Shown here in pieces: positions 1-7,929 of a stretch of 37,150 bases of DNA. Below the pieces are notes generated by a model. That model saw nothing but the letters and a program-made list of their open reading frames with translations. It was not told the origin of the DNA and made no database searches. The stretch covers positions 1-37,150 of the forward strand of contig JAHJGZ010000023.1 in the NCBI GenBank assembly GCA_018823795.1, read 5' to 3'. The stretch comes from Candidatus Omnitrophota bacterium. Its GTDB lineage: Bacteria > Omnitrophota > Omnitrophia > JAHJGZ01. The position numbers and the translations under genes were made by a program. The stretch's first letter is position 1, and every line of letters begins with the position of its first letter.

Positions 1-312
1 AAAATAATTGAATATTTTAAAGATAAACAAATACCCGTTGATTTAAAATATATAGACCCGAGTTATATGATCCGCAGTGTCCCAACAAATGCGAATGACT
101 CTATTTTCGCTGCAGAATTAGGCCGGATGGGGGTCGATGCCGCTATGACTGGAAAAACAGACATCTTAATTGGTTACTGGCATAACCAATTTACTCATGT
201 CCCTCTGCCTCTTGCAATATCAAAACGAAAGCAAATTAGTCCCGAAGGCGAACTTTGGCGTGAAGTACTTACCGCAACGGGACAGCCAATATCGTTGAAA
301 GCACAAAAATAA
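1..312 (+). CDS. 6-phosphofructokinase, C-terminal fragment (5' end outside window)
   Basis: The reading frame is open from base 1 and ends at TAA 310-312, so only about the last 103 residues are seen. The stretch YIDPSYMIRSVPTNANDS is the C-terminal fructose-6-phosphate binding region of the long or plant-like phosphofructokinase group. It is followed by GVDAAMTGKTDILIGYW and THVPLPLAI, which are typical of the same C-terminal lobe. The enzyme phosphorylates fructose 6-phosphate to the 1,6-bisphosphate in the cytoplasm. The phosphoryl donor (ATP or PPi) cannot be judged because the GGDG/GGDD motif lies outside the window. Its stop codon is one base from the stop of the convergent second phosphofructokinase, with no room for a separate terminator. 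Confidence 0.85.
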   Translation, partial: KIIEYFKDKQIPVDLKYIDPSYMIRSVPTNANDSIFAAELGRMGVDAAMTGKTDILIGYWHNQFTHVPLPLAISKRKQISPEGELWREVLTATGQPISLKAQK

Positions 313-313
313 A

Positions 314-1528
314 CTAATAGATTCGATCTACCCTTCCTGATACCCGAATAAAATCAGGTTTATAATCAACAGGAATCCTTCCAAAACAAACACCGAGCTG
401 TTCATATAATGCCACGTGTTCTAAATCTACGTGCCGTTGTTTAATTGCTTCATGGGTGTCCATATACGAAATATGGTTACCATCAACTTTAACGACTGTA
501 ACCCCCGTAATACCTTCAGCAAGAAGTCGTACAGCTCCTGCACCTGCCTCTTTACCAAAATTAACATCATACGCTGAAGCAGCACCACAACGAACCAGAT
601 GCCCCGGCATGACATGCCGTATTTCGGGAACTTCATATAAACCTTCAACGAACAATTTTTGTTCTTTCATGAATTCCTTTATTTCATCATCCTTCTTCAG
701 TCGTTTAGTCAGTACATTACACACATATTTCCCTGCACCAGCTAACTTTTTATGTCCAAACGCATCGACCCCTACACCATCATCGGTTATGTTTTTCCCT
801 TCAGCATCAGTAATCCCCTCGGCCACCACGATCGTATAGGTTCCTGCATTAACATCACTTTTTTCAACACGGCGCATATAGCGAAATTTCATATGCTTAT
901 ACACAAAATCAAAGTCGACCGGAATCTCAGGAATCAAAATACAATCCGCCTCTGCGGTGACACCACCACGCAATGCTGAATGCCCTGCATAGCGTCCAAA
1001 TACTTCAGTTACCATAATACGGTTATGCGTCACTCCCGTTGTCTTGAGGTCACTGACAAACGTTGCAATTCGATTGATCGTTGAATCACCGCCAACAGAA
1101 TACGGTTGTAAATCTAAATCCATAGTTTTCGGTGCATGCACACAGGCAATACCATTGTTATGCAGGTCAACAATAACACTGCCGGTATCATCACCGCCGC
1201 TAATCACCAAGCCATCAATACCATGTTTTTTCAACCCCTTCTTTATGCGTTCATATTTTTTATCATCTTGAATTTTACTAATTTTCACGCGTGAATGCCC
1301 CGCCTCTGAGCCGGCGAGACTGGCATTAACCAAATCGGTCCGTTGCGGCGAAAGAGTAACGAGTTCCTTAAAAGCTTCTAAATTATAAAGCCCCGCATAC
1401 CCATTGGGAATGATAACGGTCTCAATATCCATTGCAGATGCCATAAGCGCCGCCCCTTTGACAACACCATTAAGCCCGCCACAATCACCACCACTCGTAA
1501 TAATACCAATTTTTTTTAACCTTCCCAT
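314..1528 (-). CDS. 6-phosphofructokinase, predicted pyrophosphate-dependent type
   Basis: This is a 404-aa phosphofructokinase of the PfkA superfamily, acting in glycolysis/gluconeogenesis. The N-terminal nucleotide-binding loop reads GGDCGGLN (residues 13-20). The donor-site motif is GGDD (111-114) where ATP enzymes have GGDG, and the catalytic loop is PKTMDLD (133-139) where E. coli has PGTIDND. The Asp and Lys at these two sites are the classical marks of PPi-dependent enzymes, so PPi is the likelier donor, which would make the step reversible. An in-frame GTG at 1543 exists, but GGTGGAGG lies about 8 nt before the ATG at 1528, which I prefer. The PfkB-family kinase gene ends 15 nt upstream, so the two are probably cotranscribed. 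It converges on another phosphofructokinase gene, so two paralogues lie tail to tail. Confidence 0.88.
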   Translation of the reverse strand: MGRLKKIGIITSGGDCGGLNGVVKGAALMASAMDIETVIIPNGYAGLYNLEAFKELVTLSPQRTDLVNASLAGSEAGHSRVKISKIQDDKKYERIKKGLKKHGIDGLVISGGDDTGSVIVDLHNNGIACVHAPKTMDLDLQPYSVGGDSTINRIATFVSDLKTTGVTHNRIMVTEVFGRYAGHSALRGGVTAEADCILIPEIPVDFDFVYKHMKFRYMRRVEKSDVNAGTYTIVVAEGITDAEGKNITDDGVGVDAFGHKKLAGAGKYVCNVLTKRLKKDDEIKEFMKEQKLFVEGLYEVPEIRHVMPGHLVRCGAASAYDVNFGKEAGAGAVRLLAEGITGVTVVKVDGNHISYMDTHEAIKQRHVDLEHVALYEQLGVCFGRIPVDYKPDFIRVSGRVDRIY

Positions 1529-1543
1529 GTGTCGATCCTCCAC

Positions 1544-2440
1544 CTAAAATTGTGTAATTTTTCGAAATGTATTTAATCGTTCTTCTATAGTTTCCCGCTT
1601 TATTTCCCGCAATCGTTCGAGACTGAACCGTTCAACCGTAAACGACGCCACTACAGTACCATACGCAATAGCTGTTCGAAAATTGGTAACGTTCATAGCA
1701 TCTTTTTCCGCCAAATAACCGATCATGCCACCAGCAAAGGAATCACCCGCACCGGTCGGATCATACACATCATCGACGGGATATGCCGGAAGCGTAAATA
1801 TGTCGCCGCCATAGAAGGCAATTGCCCCATGCGCGCCCTTTTTGATAACAATTTGTGATGGGCCGAATGAATTAATACGTTTAAGTGCTTTGACTAAATT
1901 TTGTTCCCCGGTCAATAGTCGTGCTTCCATATCATTGATAACCAAAAGATCAACATGTTTAAGAACCTGCATTAACTCATCATGTTTATTCGCAATCCAA
2001 TGATTCATGGTATCAGAAGCCACTAAATTTTTCACTTTAATCTTTTGTAACACATCGTATTGCAACCGTGGATCTATATTCGCAAGAAACAGATAATCGC
2101 ATGAGTTCTGCGTGATCGTCGGACAAAATGTTTCAAAGACATTAAGCTGTGTATCAAGAGTGTCAGCAACATTCATGTCACCCTCGTACTTCCCCTTCCA
2201 GCGAAAGGTCTTCCCTTTTCTTACCTCAAGTCCAGAGAGATCAATCTTTTGTTCTTCAAGGACTTCGCGAAAATGAGGAGGAAAATCCTCTCCGACAACG
2301 GCTATCAATTTAACCGGCGCAAAAAAACGTGCAGCATATGAAAAGTATGATGCCGATCCGCCAAAGCATTCTTCCTGCTTTCCATAGGGGCTTTCTACCG
2401 AATCAATCGCTACAGAGCCAATAACAACGATCTCACTCAT
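1544..2440 (-). CDS. PfkB/ribokinase-family carbohydrate or nucleoside kinase
   Basis: The protein is 298 aa, the usual length for the PfkB family. The N-terminal substrate region has IGSVAIDSV and the GGSASYFSYAA segment (GG-x-A sugar/nucleoside-binding motif). The C-terminal signature is DPTGAGDSFAGG, with the catalytic Asp in GAGD. It is a cytoplasmic ATP-dependent kinase; the substrate cannot be read from the motifs. Its start codon overlaps the thiC stop (ATGA), so it is translationally coupled to the thiamine genes. A ThiD-like or heptose-kinase role is possible from position alone, but nothing diagnostic supports either, and the gene set already has a ThiD2 candidate. Confidence 0.82.
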   Translation of the reverse strand: MSEIVVIGSVAIDSVESPYGKQEECFGGSASYFSYAARFFAPVKLIAVVGEDFPPHFREVLEEQKIDLSGLEVRKGKTFRWKGKYEGDMNVADTLDTQLNVFETFCPTITQNSCDYLFLANIDPRLQYDVLQKIKVKNLVASDTMNHWIANKHDELMQVLKHVDLLVINDMEARLLTGEQNLVKALKRINSFGPSQIVIKKGAHGAIAFYGGDIFTLPAYPVDDVYDPTGAGDSFAGGMIGYLAEKDAMNVTNFRTAIAYGTVVASFTVERFSLERLREIKRETIEERLNTFRKITQF

Positions 2441-3771
2441 ACCTCTGTCTTTTCTCCTTTTTCCATCTCTTGAAATGTTTTTTCACTTAAACGATAACTG
2501 CAATACTCACCACACATCGTACATGTATCATCGATTGAAGGTTTTTTCCCCTCATAAAGCTCTTGTGCTTTCTTGGGGTCAATTGATAACGATATTTGCC
2601 GCTTCCAATCACGTTTTTGACGATACGATGAGAAAACATCGTCCCACCGCCGCGCTTTATTGCCTAATTTAACAACGTCTGCTGCGTGGGCAGCAATCCG
2701 TGATGCAATAACCCCTTCCCGAACATCATCAACTGTCGGAAGACGCAGATGTTCCGAGGGTGTTACATAACACAAAAAGTCAGCGCCATAACGGGCAGCG
2801 AGAGCACCACCAATGGCTGAAACAATATGATCATAGCCAGGTGCGATATCCGTTACCAACGGCCCGAGCACATAAAAGGGGGCATTATTACAAAGTTTTT
2901 TCTCAAGGATTATGTTTGTTTCAATCTGATCCAGCGGAACATGCCCTGGTCCCTCAATAACGACCTGAACTCCAGCTTCGAAAGCTCTTTTTTGCAATTC
3001 CCCTAATACAATCAGTTCCTGTATTTGTCCTCGATCAGTTGCATCAGCTAATGCTCCCGGACGCAAGCCATCCCCTAAACTTAAAACAAGGTCAAAACGT
3101 TTCGCAATAGTAAGCAATTCATCAAAATAAGTGTAATAAGGGTTTTCCTTTCCCTGTCGAACCATCCAATGAGCAAGGAACGATCCACCGCGGCTGACAA
3201 TACCACCGCGCCGTCCCTGATTTTTAATTTTCATTACTGCATCCAATGTTAATCCACAATGAACCGTGACAAAATCGACCCCTTCTTCCCCATGCTGCTC
3301 CACTGCTCGCAAAAAATCTTCTTCTTTAATCGCATCAATACCTTTCCCTTGTTCACAAAAAGTATGCAGCACTTCATAAACAGGAACGGTGCCGACCGGA
3401 ATATGTGCAGCATTAATAATTTTTGCTCGTATCTCTTTTAAATTACCGCCGGTACTTAAATCCATTACCGCATCAGCGCCGGCCTCTTCTGCCATCTGCA
3501 ATTTTTCAAGTTCCTCATCACAATTGATCCAGTCACGCGAAGTCCCGATATTGGCATTAACTTTAGTTCGTAGTCCTTTTCCAACGCCACATATTTTTTT
3601 GTCATCTTTTACATTCTTTTTATTTTCAAATATAACAATTTCTCCTTGTGCTATTCCTTCCCGCACAATATGTGCATCAAGTTCCTCTACCTGTGCAACA
3701 CGCACCATTTCATCGGTAATGATACCCTTTCGCGCCGCTTCTATCTGATTATATCTTTTTTCATTTTCCAT
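2437..3771 (-). CDS. thiC: Phosphomethylpyrimidine (HMP-P) synthase ThiC
   Basis: ThiC converts aminoimidazole ribotide to 4-amino-5-hydroxymethyl-2-methylpyrimidine phosphate using a [4Fe-4S] cluster and S-adenosylmethionine. The 444-aa protein carries the family's NANIGTS segment, the DLSTGGNL motif, VPVYE, DFVTVHCG, RGG(S)F, EGPGHVPLDQIE and YHDH-like PGYDHI stretches. Near the C-terminus are three cysteines, C417, C420 and C424, as CTMCGEYC. The spacing is CX2CX3C, one residue shorter than the textbook CX2CX4C. The frame runs up to 3843, but the ATG at 3771 (MENEKRYNQIE) is the natural family start. It overlaps the end of thiE by 11 nt and has GGAG 13 nt upstream. The gene is followed, with an ATGA overlap, by a PfkB kinase. 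Confidence 0.93.
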   Translation of the reverse strand: MENEKRYNQIEAARKGIITDEMVRVAQVEELDAHIVREGIAQGEIVIFENKKNVKDDKKICGVGKGLRTKVNANIGTSRDWINCDEELEKLQMAEEAGADAVMDLSTGGNLKEIRAKIINAAHIPVGTVPVYEVLHTFCEQGKGIDAIKEEDFLRAVEQHGEEGVDFVTVHCGLTLDAVMKIKNQGRRGGIVSRGGSFLAHWMVRQGKENPYYTYFDELLTIAKRFDLVLSLGDGLRPGALADATDRGQIQELIVLGELQKRAFEAGVQVVIEGPGHVPLDQIETNIILEKKLCNNAPFYVLGPLVTDIAPGYDHIVSAIGGALAARYGADFLCYVTPSEHLRLPTVDDVREGVIASRIAAHAADVVKLGNKARRWDDVFSSYRQKRDWKRQISLSIDPKKAQELYEGKKPSIDDTCTMCGEYCSYRLSEKTFQEMEKGEKTEV

Positions 3772-4414
3772 GCTGATGAATGATCTCCTTAAGTGAGCGT
3801 GCAGCCTTTTCCACATTACGCGCGCTAAAAATAGCGCGGACAACTGCCACCCGTTCTGCTCCTGCCGCTAACACATCCTCCACGGTTGCCCTATTAATAC
3901 CACCAATACAGACAAACGGAACAGCAATATTCCTCTTTACCTTTTTTATTAATTCAAGCCCTACCGGTCTATAACTCTTTTTCGTGGGGGTAGCAAATAT
4001 TGGTCCGACCCCTATGTAATCGGCTCCATCACGTTCTGCAGCATGTGCCTGCATTAAACTGTGTGTCGACTTGCCAATAAAAATGTTTTTCCCCCGCAAT
4101 GAAAAAAATTGTCGCACTACCGAGATAGGTACATCATCCTGTCCGAGATGAATTCCATCCGCTTCCAATATATCAGCAAGATCGGGCCTATTATTAATAA
4201 AGAAAAGTTTTTTATAGTGGCGTGTAATTTTTCGCACTTCTTTCCCGATTTCAAAAAACTCTTTATCACTGAGTGCTTTTGATCGGAGCTGAACAATATC
4301 AGCACCACCGCGAAGTGCCTGCTCAATAGCCGTAATGACCGCGGTGCTTCTTTTCTTTATATCAGTAACCGCATAGAGTTTGAAATTGTCGAAAACTCTT
4401 TGTCGCCAGTTCAT
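3761..4414 (-). CDS. thiE: Thiamine-phosphate synthase ThiE
   Basis: ThiE joins HMP pyrophosphate to thiazole phosphate to give thiamine monophosphate. The 217-aa TIM-barrel protein shows the expected landmarks: QLRSK (pyrophosphate/pyrimidine site), INNRPDLA, DGIHLGQDD with Mg-binding Asp, GKSTHS, DYIGVGPIFATPTK, GGI and the VAVVRAI end. The gene starts 7 nt after the thiD2 stop, and its 3' end overlaps the thiC start. Many bacteria fuse the upstream ThiD2 domain to ThiE; here the two are separate genes in the same order. No thiazole-branch gene (thiG, thiH, thiS) is in the window. Confidence 0.94.
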   Translation of the reverse strand: MNWRQRVFDNFKLYAVTDIKKRSTAVITAIEQALRGGADIVQLRSKALSDKEFFEIGKEVRKITRHYKKLFFINNRPDLADILEADGIHLGQDDVPISVVRQFFSLRGKNIFIGKSTHSLMQAHAAERDGADYIGVGPIFATPTKKSYRPVGLELIKKVKRNIAVPFVCIGGINRATVEDVLAAGAERVAVVRAIFSARNVEKAARSLKEIIHQHGK

Positions 4415-4421
4415 ATGAACA

Positions 4422-4832
4422 CTAAAGCTTCAATATTATTTTCTTTTCGAGCTGATAGAGTTGAAATCGAATACGCTGAAATTTTTTTGATGCTTTTTTT
4501 GAAACAACTTTTGAAAACTCTTCCAGGACCCGAACCGCTTCCTGAGCCCGTTTCATATTGCTGATTAAAAGATCTCTTTTACCCACATTCCCTTTTGGAT
4601 ACAGAGCCATATCATTGCCGACATCATCCTTACTTTCCCGCATCTTTAAAAGATCTTTATAGGACAGCGGCAATTGTTGAATCACCCGTGTAACCTCGTG
4701 ACGAACTTTCTTTAATTGTAATGAAAAAGAACGATGATTCAAAACAAAACGGGTAATTTCTTCACAGACGCGGAGTGCTTCACGAGCTCTATTACTATTC
4801 GCATCAAGAATACGCAGCAACGTTTTATCCAT
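4422..4832 (-). CDS. thiD2: ThiD2-family HMP-P kinase (stand-alone)
   Basis: The 136-aa protein has the signature LRILDANSNRAREALRVCEE near its N-terminus and a second similar helix, MKRAQEAVRVLEEF, near its C-terminus. This is the domain usually found fused in front of ThiE and named ThiD2, reported as a strictly HMP-phosphate-specific kinase distinct from the ribokinase-fold ThiD. It would supply HMP-PP to ThiE, which is encoded 7 nt downstream, while ThiC downstream makes HMP-P. The open frame reaches 4880, but the family start is the ATG at 4832, which overlaps the hldC stop by 8 nt. The Shine-Dalgarno is weak, so translational coupling is likely. Function is inferred from family and context. 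Confidence 0.8.
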   Translation of the reverse strand: MDKTLLRILDANSNRAREALRVCEEITRFVLNHRSFSLQLKKVRHEVTRVIQQLPLSYKDLLKMRESKDDVGNDMALYPKGNVGKRDLLISNMKRAQEAVRVLEEFSKVVSKKASKKFQRIRFQLYQLEKKIILKL

Positions 4833-5301
4833 GCTTTTGCATCTTTTTAATAAGATTCGATGTCGACTTACCCTGAACAAGCGTTACCCTTTTCACCACA
4901 CCGCCATACGAATCAAGAACGGTTTTCCCGACTATTTTTTCCAGAGACCAATCACTGCCTTTAACTAACACGTCCGGTTTTAATGCGGTAACAACTTTCA
5001 GCGGAGTATCGTCACTAAAAAGAACTATGTAGTCAATTGATTCAAGCTCACTCATGACCTCTGCACGGTCTGCCTCACACATAATAGGACGAGTCGGGCC
5101 CTTTAGCCGTCGGACAGAGCCGTCGCGGTTAAGCCCAACGATAAGAACATCACCGTATGCTTTCGCTTTTCGTAAATACGTAATATGTCCACGGTGTAAA
5201 ATATCAAAACAGCCGTTTGTAAAAACAACACGTTTTTTTTCTTTCTTTAAACGTTGACGAATCAAGGAGAGTGTTTTGAGTGATTTGATTTTTTTATTCA
5301 T
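4825..5301 (-). CDS. hldC: D-glycero-beta-D-manno-heptose 1-phosphate adenylyltransferase (RfaE2/HldC)
   Basis: This is a 158-aa stand-alone nucleotidyltransferase that makes ADP-D-glycero-D-manno-heptose, the precursor of LPS inner-core heptose. TNGCFDILHRGHITYL contains the HxGH nucleotide-binding motif. GLNRDGSVRRLKGPTRP, FSDDTPL and PDVLVKGSDW follow as in the C-terminal half of bifunctional HldE, and QGKSTSNLI closes the domain. It lacks the HldE kinase domain, as in the split RfaE2/HldC form. It sits next to gmhA, which acts earlier in the same pathway. No heptose-7-phosphate kinase or GmhB phosphatase is recognised in the window. Confidence 0.9.
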   Translation of the reverse strand: MNKKIKSLKTLSLIRQRLKKEKKRVVFTNGCFDILHRGHITYLRKAKAYGDVLIVGLNRDGSVRRLKGPTRPIMCEADRAEVMSELESIDYIVLFSDDTPLKVVTALKPDVLVKGSDWSLEKIVGKTVLDSYGGVVKRVTLVQGKSTSNLIKKMQKHG

Positions 5302-5338
5302 TGGTAAAGATTTTTTGGGTTAGGTTTTTCGTCACTCA

Positions 5339-5917
5339 TTATAGTAGTATGTTTTCAACTGTCTCACACATCGTATGGAGAGCAATAAGATGTCCTGCCT
5401 GAATATACGGGGTGTCGTCACTTTCAACAGCAAAGCAAACATCCGCAATTGTGCCAAGTGTGCCACCACCCGTACCGGTAAAACCAATGGTCTTCATGCC
5501 ACGCTTCTCAGCAACCTGAACAGCTTTAAGGACATTGGGAGAATTGCCACTTGTTGAAATACCAATTAAAACATCCCCTGCTTCGCCTAATCCTTCAACC
5601 TGACGGGAAAAAATCTCTTCAAAAGAATAATCATTCCCCACCGCGGTTAAAATAGACGTATCTGTTGTTAATGCTATTGCGGGATAACTTTTTCGCTCCT
5701 TCTTAAAACGTCCGATAAATTATGCTGCAACGTGCTGACTATCTGCTGCACTGCCGCCATTACCACACAGCAAAATCTTTTTTTTATTCCTAATCGCTTC
5801 GGTCACGATTGAAATAATTTTTTCCAACGTTTCAAGATGTTGCTCATCAAACGTCTTCGTTAATACATCAATATTTTTGTGAATGCTTTCTTTAAGATTT
5901 TTTATTGGCTTTGGCAT
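5339..5917 (-). pseudogene. gmhA: Phosphoheptose isomerase GmhA interrupted by one in-frame TAA
   Basis: GmhA converts sedoheptulose 7-phosphate to D-glycero-D-manno-heptose 7-phosphate, the first step of ADP-heptose synthesis. The reading is continuous in one frame for 192 codons except for a single TAA at 5722-5720. Before it are LCGNGGSAADSQHVAA; after it are [35 protein letters not shown], the sugar-phosphate loop GISTSGNS and the C-terminal [11 protein letters not shown] with conserved Gln and His. The stop falls exactly where the metal-binding/catalytic Glu (E65 in E. coli GmhA) belongs, and GAA to TAA is one base change. I start at ATG 5917, with TGAGGA 8 nt upstream. This may be a fresh null mutation or a consensus error. 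A restart in the second half would lack the active-site Glu. Confidence 0.88.
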
Positions 5918-5951
5918 GCAAAATTTCCTCAACACGCATCACGCAGTGTTG

Positions 5952-6497
5952 TTATCCTTTTTTTTTAACCTTGCGTTCAATGACTTTTGAAACATTGACC
6001 GTAATCTTTAAGTCTTCGCGTTTGAGGCCAACAAACGTTATCAGTTTTTTTTGCAACTCATTCTGGACATCTTCGACAGCTTCAGAACCTGATTTTCCCA
6101 TGACGAGTACCAATCCGACGCGTACCGTAAGGACTTTATTCTGTGTACCAACTTTGAGCTTAAACCGCTCAACATAATCGTATCGTCGTAATGTTTTCTT
6201 TATTAAATCTTCTATGGCAATTAAAGAAATTGATGTACGTCCATAGTCATTATCAACAATAAATACTTCATCTCTGTGAGAACGCTTGATAAGAATTTTT
6301 ACCGCAATATAGCCAATACTCAGGAAAAAAAACCCTACACAACCGGTTATAAAACGGTGGTCATACAGCCGTTTTACTTCCGTATACACATTATCGATAG
6401 GGATAAGTCCAAGAGAAATAAAAAAGAAAAGGAAACAGCCTACCATTAAAAAGACTAAAGCACCAATAATAATTAAAATAATGTGTGTCGCTCTCAT
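5952..6497 (-). CDS. AmaP-like alkaline-shock membrane anchor (Asp23/Gls24-associated)
   Basis: The 181-aa protein has two predicted membrane helices, about residues 4-30 and 48-70. After them comes a soluble Asp23/Gls24-like region (SLIAIEDLIKKTLR, LTVRVGLVLVMG, VQNELQKKLITFVGL) ending in a Lys-rich tail. This layout matches the membrane anchor AmaP that ties Asp23-family proteins to the membrane in Firmicutes. Its start overlaps the accC stop by ATGA. In Bacillus an Asp23-family gene (yqhY) also follows accB-accC, so the neighbourhood supports the call. The exact role is unknown; a link to acetyl-CoA carboxylase or envelope stress is inference from synteny. Confidence 0.75.
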   Translation of the reverse strand: MRATHIILIIIGALVFLMVGCFLFFFISLGLIPIDNVYTEVKRLYDHRFITGCVGFFFLSIGYIAVKILIKRSHRDEVFIVDNDYGRTSISLIAIEDLIKKTLRRYDYVERFKLKVGTQNKVLTVRVGLVLVMGKSGSEAVEDVQNELQKKLITFVGLKREDLKITVNVSKVIERKVKKKG

Positions 6498-7852
6498 TTT
6501 TTCTTCTTATGCTCCTCGAACATAGTATCAATAAAGCTTGTACTGTATTTACCCCGAATAAACTTTGGTATTCCTAATATACGCTGATGTAATGCAACTG
6601 TTGTCTTCAGTGGTTCAATCACGGTCTCGCTCAATGCACGCTGCATCACACTGATAACTTCAGCACGGTTTCTTCCATACGCAATAATTTTAGCGATCAT
6701 AGAATCGTAATAAGGGGAAATTACATAGCCAGGATACACATGTGTATCAACGCGAATATTATTCCCACCCGGCAATATCAATTGTTCGATCTTTCCCGGA
6801 CACGGCCTAAAATTATTGTCAGGATCTTCGGCATTAATCCTGCATTCCATAGCAGCACCACGCACTTTAATCTTATCCTGTGAAAGTTTGAGTTTCTCCC
6901 CTGCAGCTATTTTAATCTGTTCTTTAATTATGTCAACCCCCGTAACCATTTCAGTCACCGGATGCTCAACCTGAATACGGGTATTCATTTCAATAAAGTA
7001 AAACTTATTATCAGTATCTAATAAAAACTCGACCGTTCCGGCACCTTCATAATTGACCGCTTTAGCCGCTTTAATAGCTGTCTCCCCCATCTTACGGCGC
7101 AGGCGACTGTCAATCGCAGGCGAAGGGGTTTCTTCAATAAGCTTTTGATGTCGGCGCTGTATGGTACAATCCCGTTCTCCCAGATGTACAATATGTCCAT
7201 ACCTATCCCCGAGTATTTGGAATTCAACATGTCGAGGTTCTTTAATGTATTTTTCAAGATACACATCAGGCGATCCAAATGCTGCTTCAGCCTCAGCCTG
7301 CGCAGTGAGGAATGCACTAATGAGTTTTCCGTCATTATGCGCAACCTTCATCCCTTTGCCACCACCACCGGCCTTTGCTTTAATAATGACGGGATATCCC
7401 AACCGCTTTGCGGTCTTCAGTGCCTCCTGCTGATCAGAAACAATCGACTTACTACCCGGTATAATAGGAACGTTCACCTTTTGCATTGTTTCCCGCGCTA
7501 TTGCCTTATCACCCATTAAGCGAACCGATTCAGGCTGCGGCCCAATAAATTTTATCTGACATGATTCACAAATTTCAGCAAAATGCGGATTTTCTGCCAA
7601 AAAACCATACCCCGGATGAATAGCTTCCACATCGGCTATTTCTGCCGCACTAATAATAGCAGGAATATTTAAGTAACTTTCAGAACTGGGATTGTCACCA
7701 ATGCAAATCGCACTCGTTGCCATTTTTACATGACGGCTATCTTTATCCGCCTTTGAATACACAGCAACTGTTTGAATGCCGAGTTCCTGGCATGCACGAA
7801 TAATCCGTACTGCTATTTCACCTCTATTTGCTATAAGTATTCGACTAAACAT
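6494..7852 (-). CDS. accC: Biotin carboxylase subunit of acetyl-CoA carboxylase
   Basis: AccC uses ATP and bicarbonate to carboxylate the biotin of BCCP, the first half-reaction of malonyl-CoA formation. The 452-aa length is typical. Seen in order are the N-terminal LIANRGEIAVRIIRA, the ATP-grasp glycine loop KAGGGGKGM, EKYIKEPRHVEFQILGD, HLGERDCTIQRRHQKLIEE and the active-site MNTRIQVEHPVTE. AAAGGA lies 9 nt before the ATG. The gene follows accB after 77 nt that hold a hairpin and overlaps the amaP-like gene. The carboxyltransferase subunits (accA, accD) are not in the window. Malonyl-CoA made with this enzyme would also feed the polyketide synthase at 17742-24416. Confidence 0.97.
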   Translation of the reverse strand: MFSRILIANRGEIAVRIIRACQELGIQTVAVYSKADKDSRHVKMATSAICIGDNPSSESYLNIPAIISAAEIADVEAIHPGYGFLAENPHFAEICESCQIKFIGPQPESVRLMGDKAIARETMQKVNVPIIPGSKSIVSDQQEALKTAKRLGYPVIIKAKAGGGGKGMKVAHNDGKLISAFLTAQAEAEAAFGSPDVYLEKYIKEPRHVEFQILGDRYGHIVHLGERDCTIQRRHQKLIEETPSPAIDSRLRRKMGETAIKAAKAVNYEGAGTVEFLLDTDNKFYFIEMNTRIQVEHPVTEMVTGVDIIKEQIKIAAGEKLKLSQDKIKVRGAAMECRINAEDPDNNFRPCPGKIEQLILPGGNNIRVDTHVYPGYVISPYYDSMIAKIIAYGRNRAEVISVMQRALSETVIEPLKTTVALHQRILGIPKFIRGKYSTSFIDTMFEEHKKKK

Positions 7853-7873
7853 ACTCAGTATTCCTTTATTTAT

Positions 7874-7909
7874 AATTGATGAATTGGTTTACATAACAAT
7901 TCATCAATT
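7874..7909 (-). other. Perfect 13-bp hairpin between accB and accC
   Basis: The arms 7874-7886 and 7897-7909 are perfect inverted repeats (AATTGATGAATTG on the + strand) around a 10-nt loop. The stem is AT-rich and has no following T-run in the minus-strand transcript, so it does not look like an intrinsic terminator. It could be an RNA processing or stability site setting the accB:accC ratio, or a dyad operator. The structure is seen; the role is inferred. Confidence 0.6.
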
Positions 7910-7929
7910 GAGCACTGCATCCATGTATT

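Noticed and set aside
456-839. Open frame of 127 aa on the + strand
   Set aside because: It is the antisense of the phosphofructokinase gene, whose family motifs are clear on the minus strand; no ribosome-binding site or recognisable protein.
1544-2440. PfkB kinase as ThiD or as heptose-7-phosphate kinase (HldA)
   Set aside because: The N-terminal and substrate regions lack motifs diagnostic for either; position in the operon is the only argument.
3772-3843. Upstream extension of ThiC to 3843
   Set aside because: The extra 24 residues are the thiE 3' end read in another frame and are not ThiC-like.
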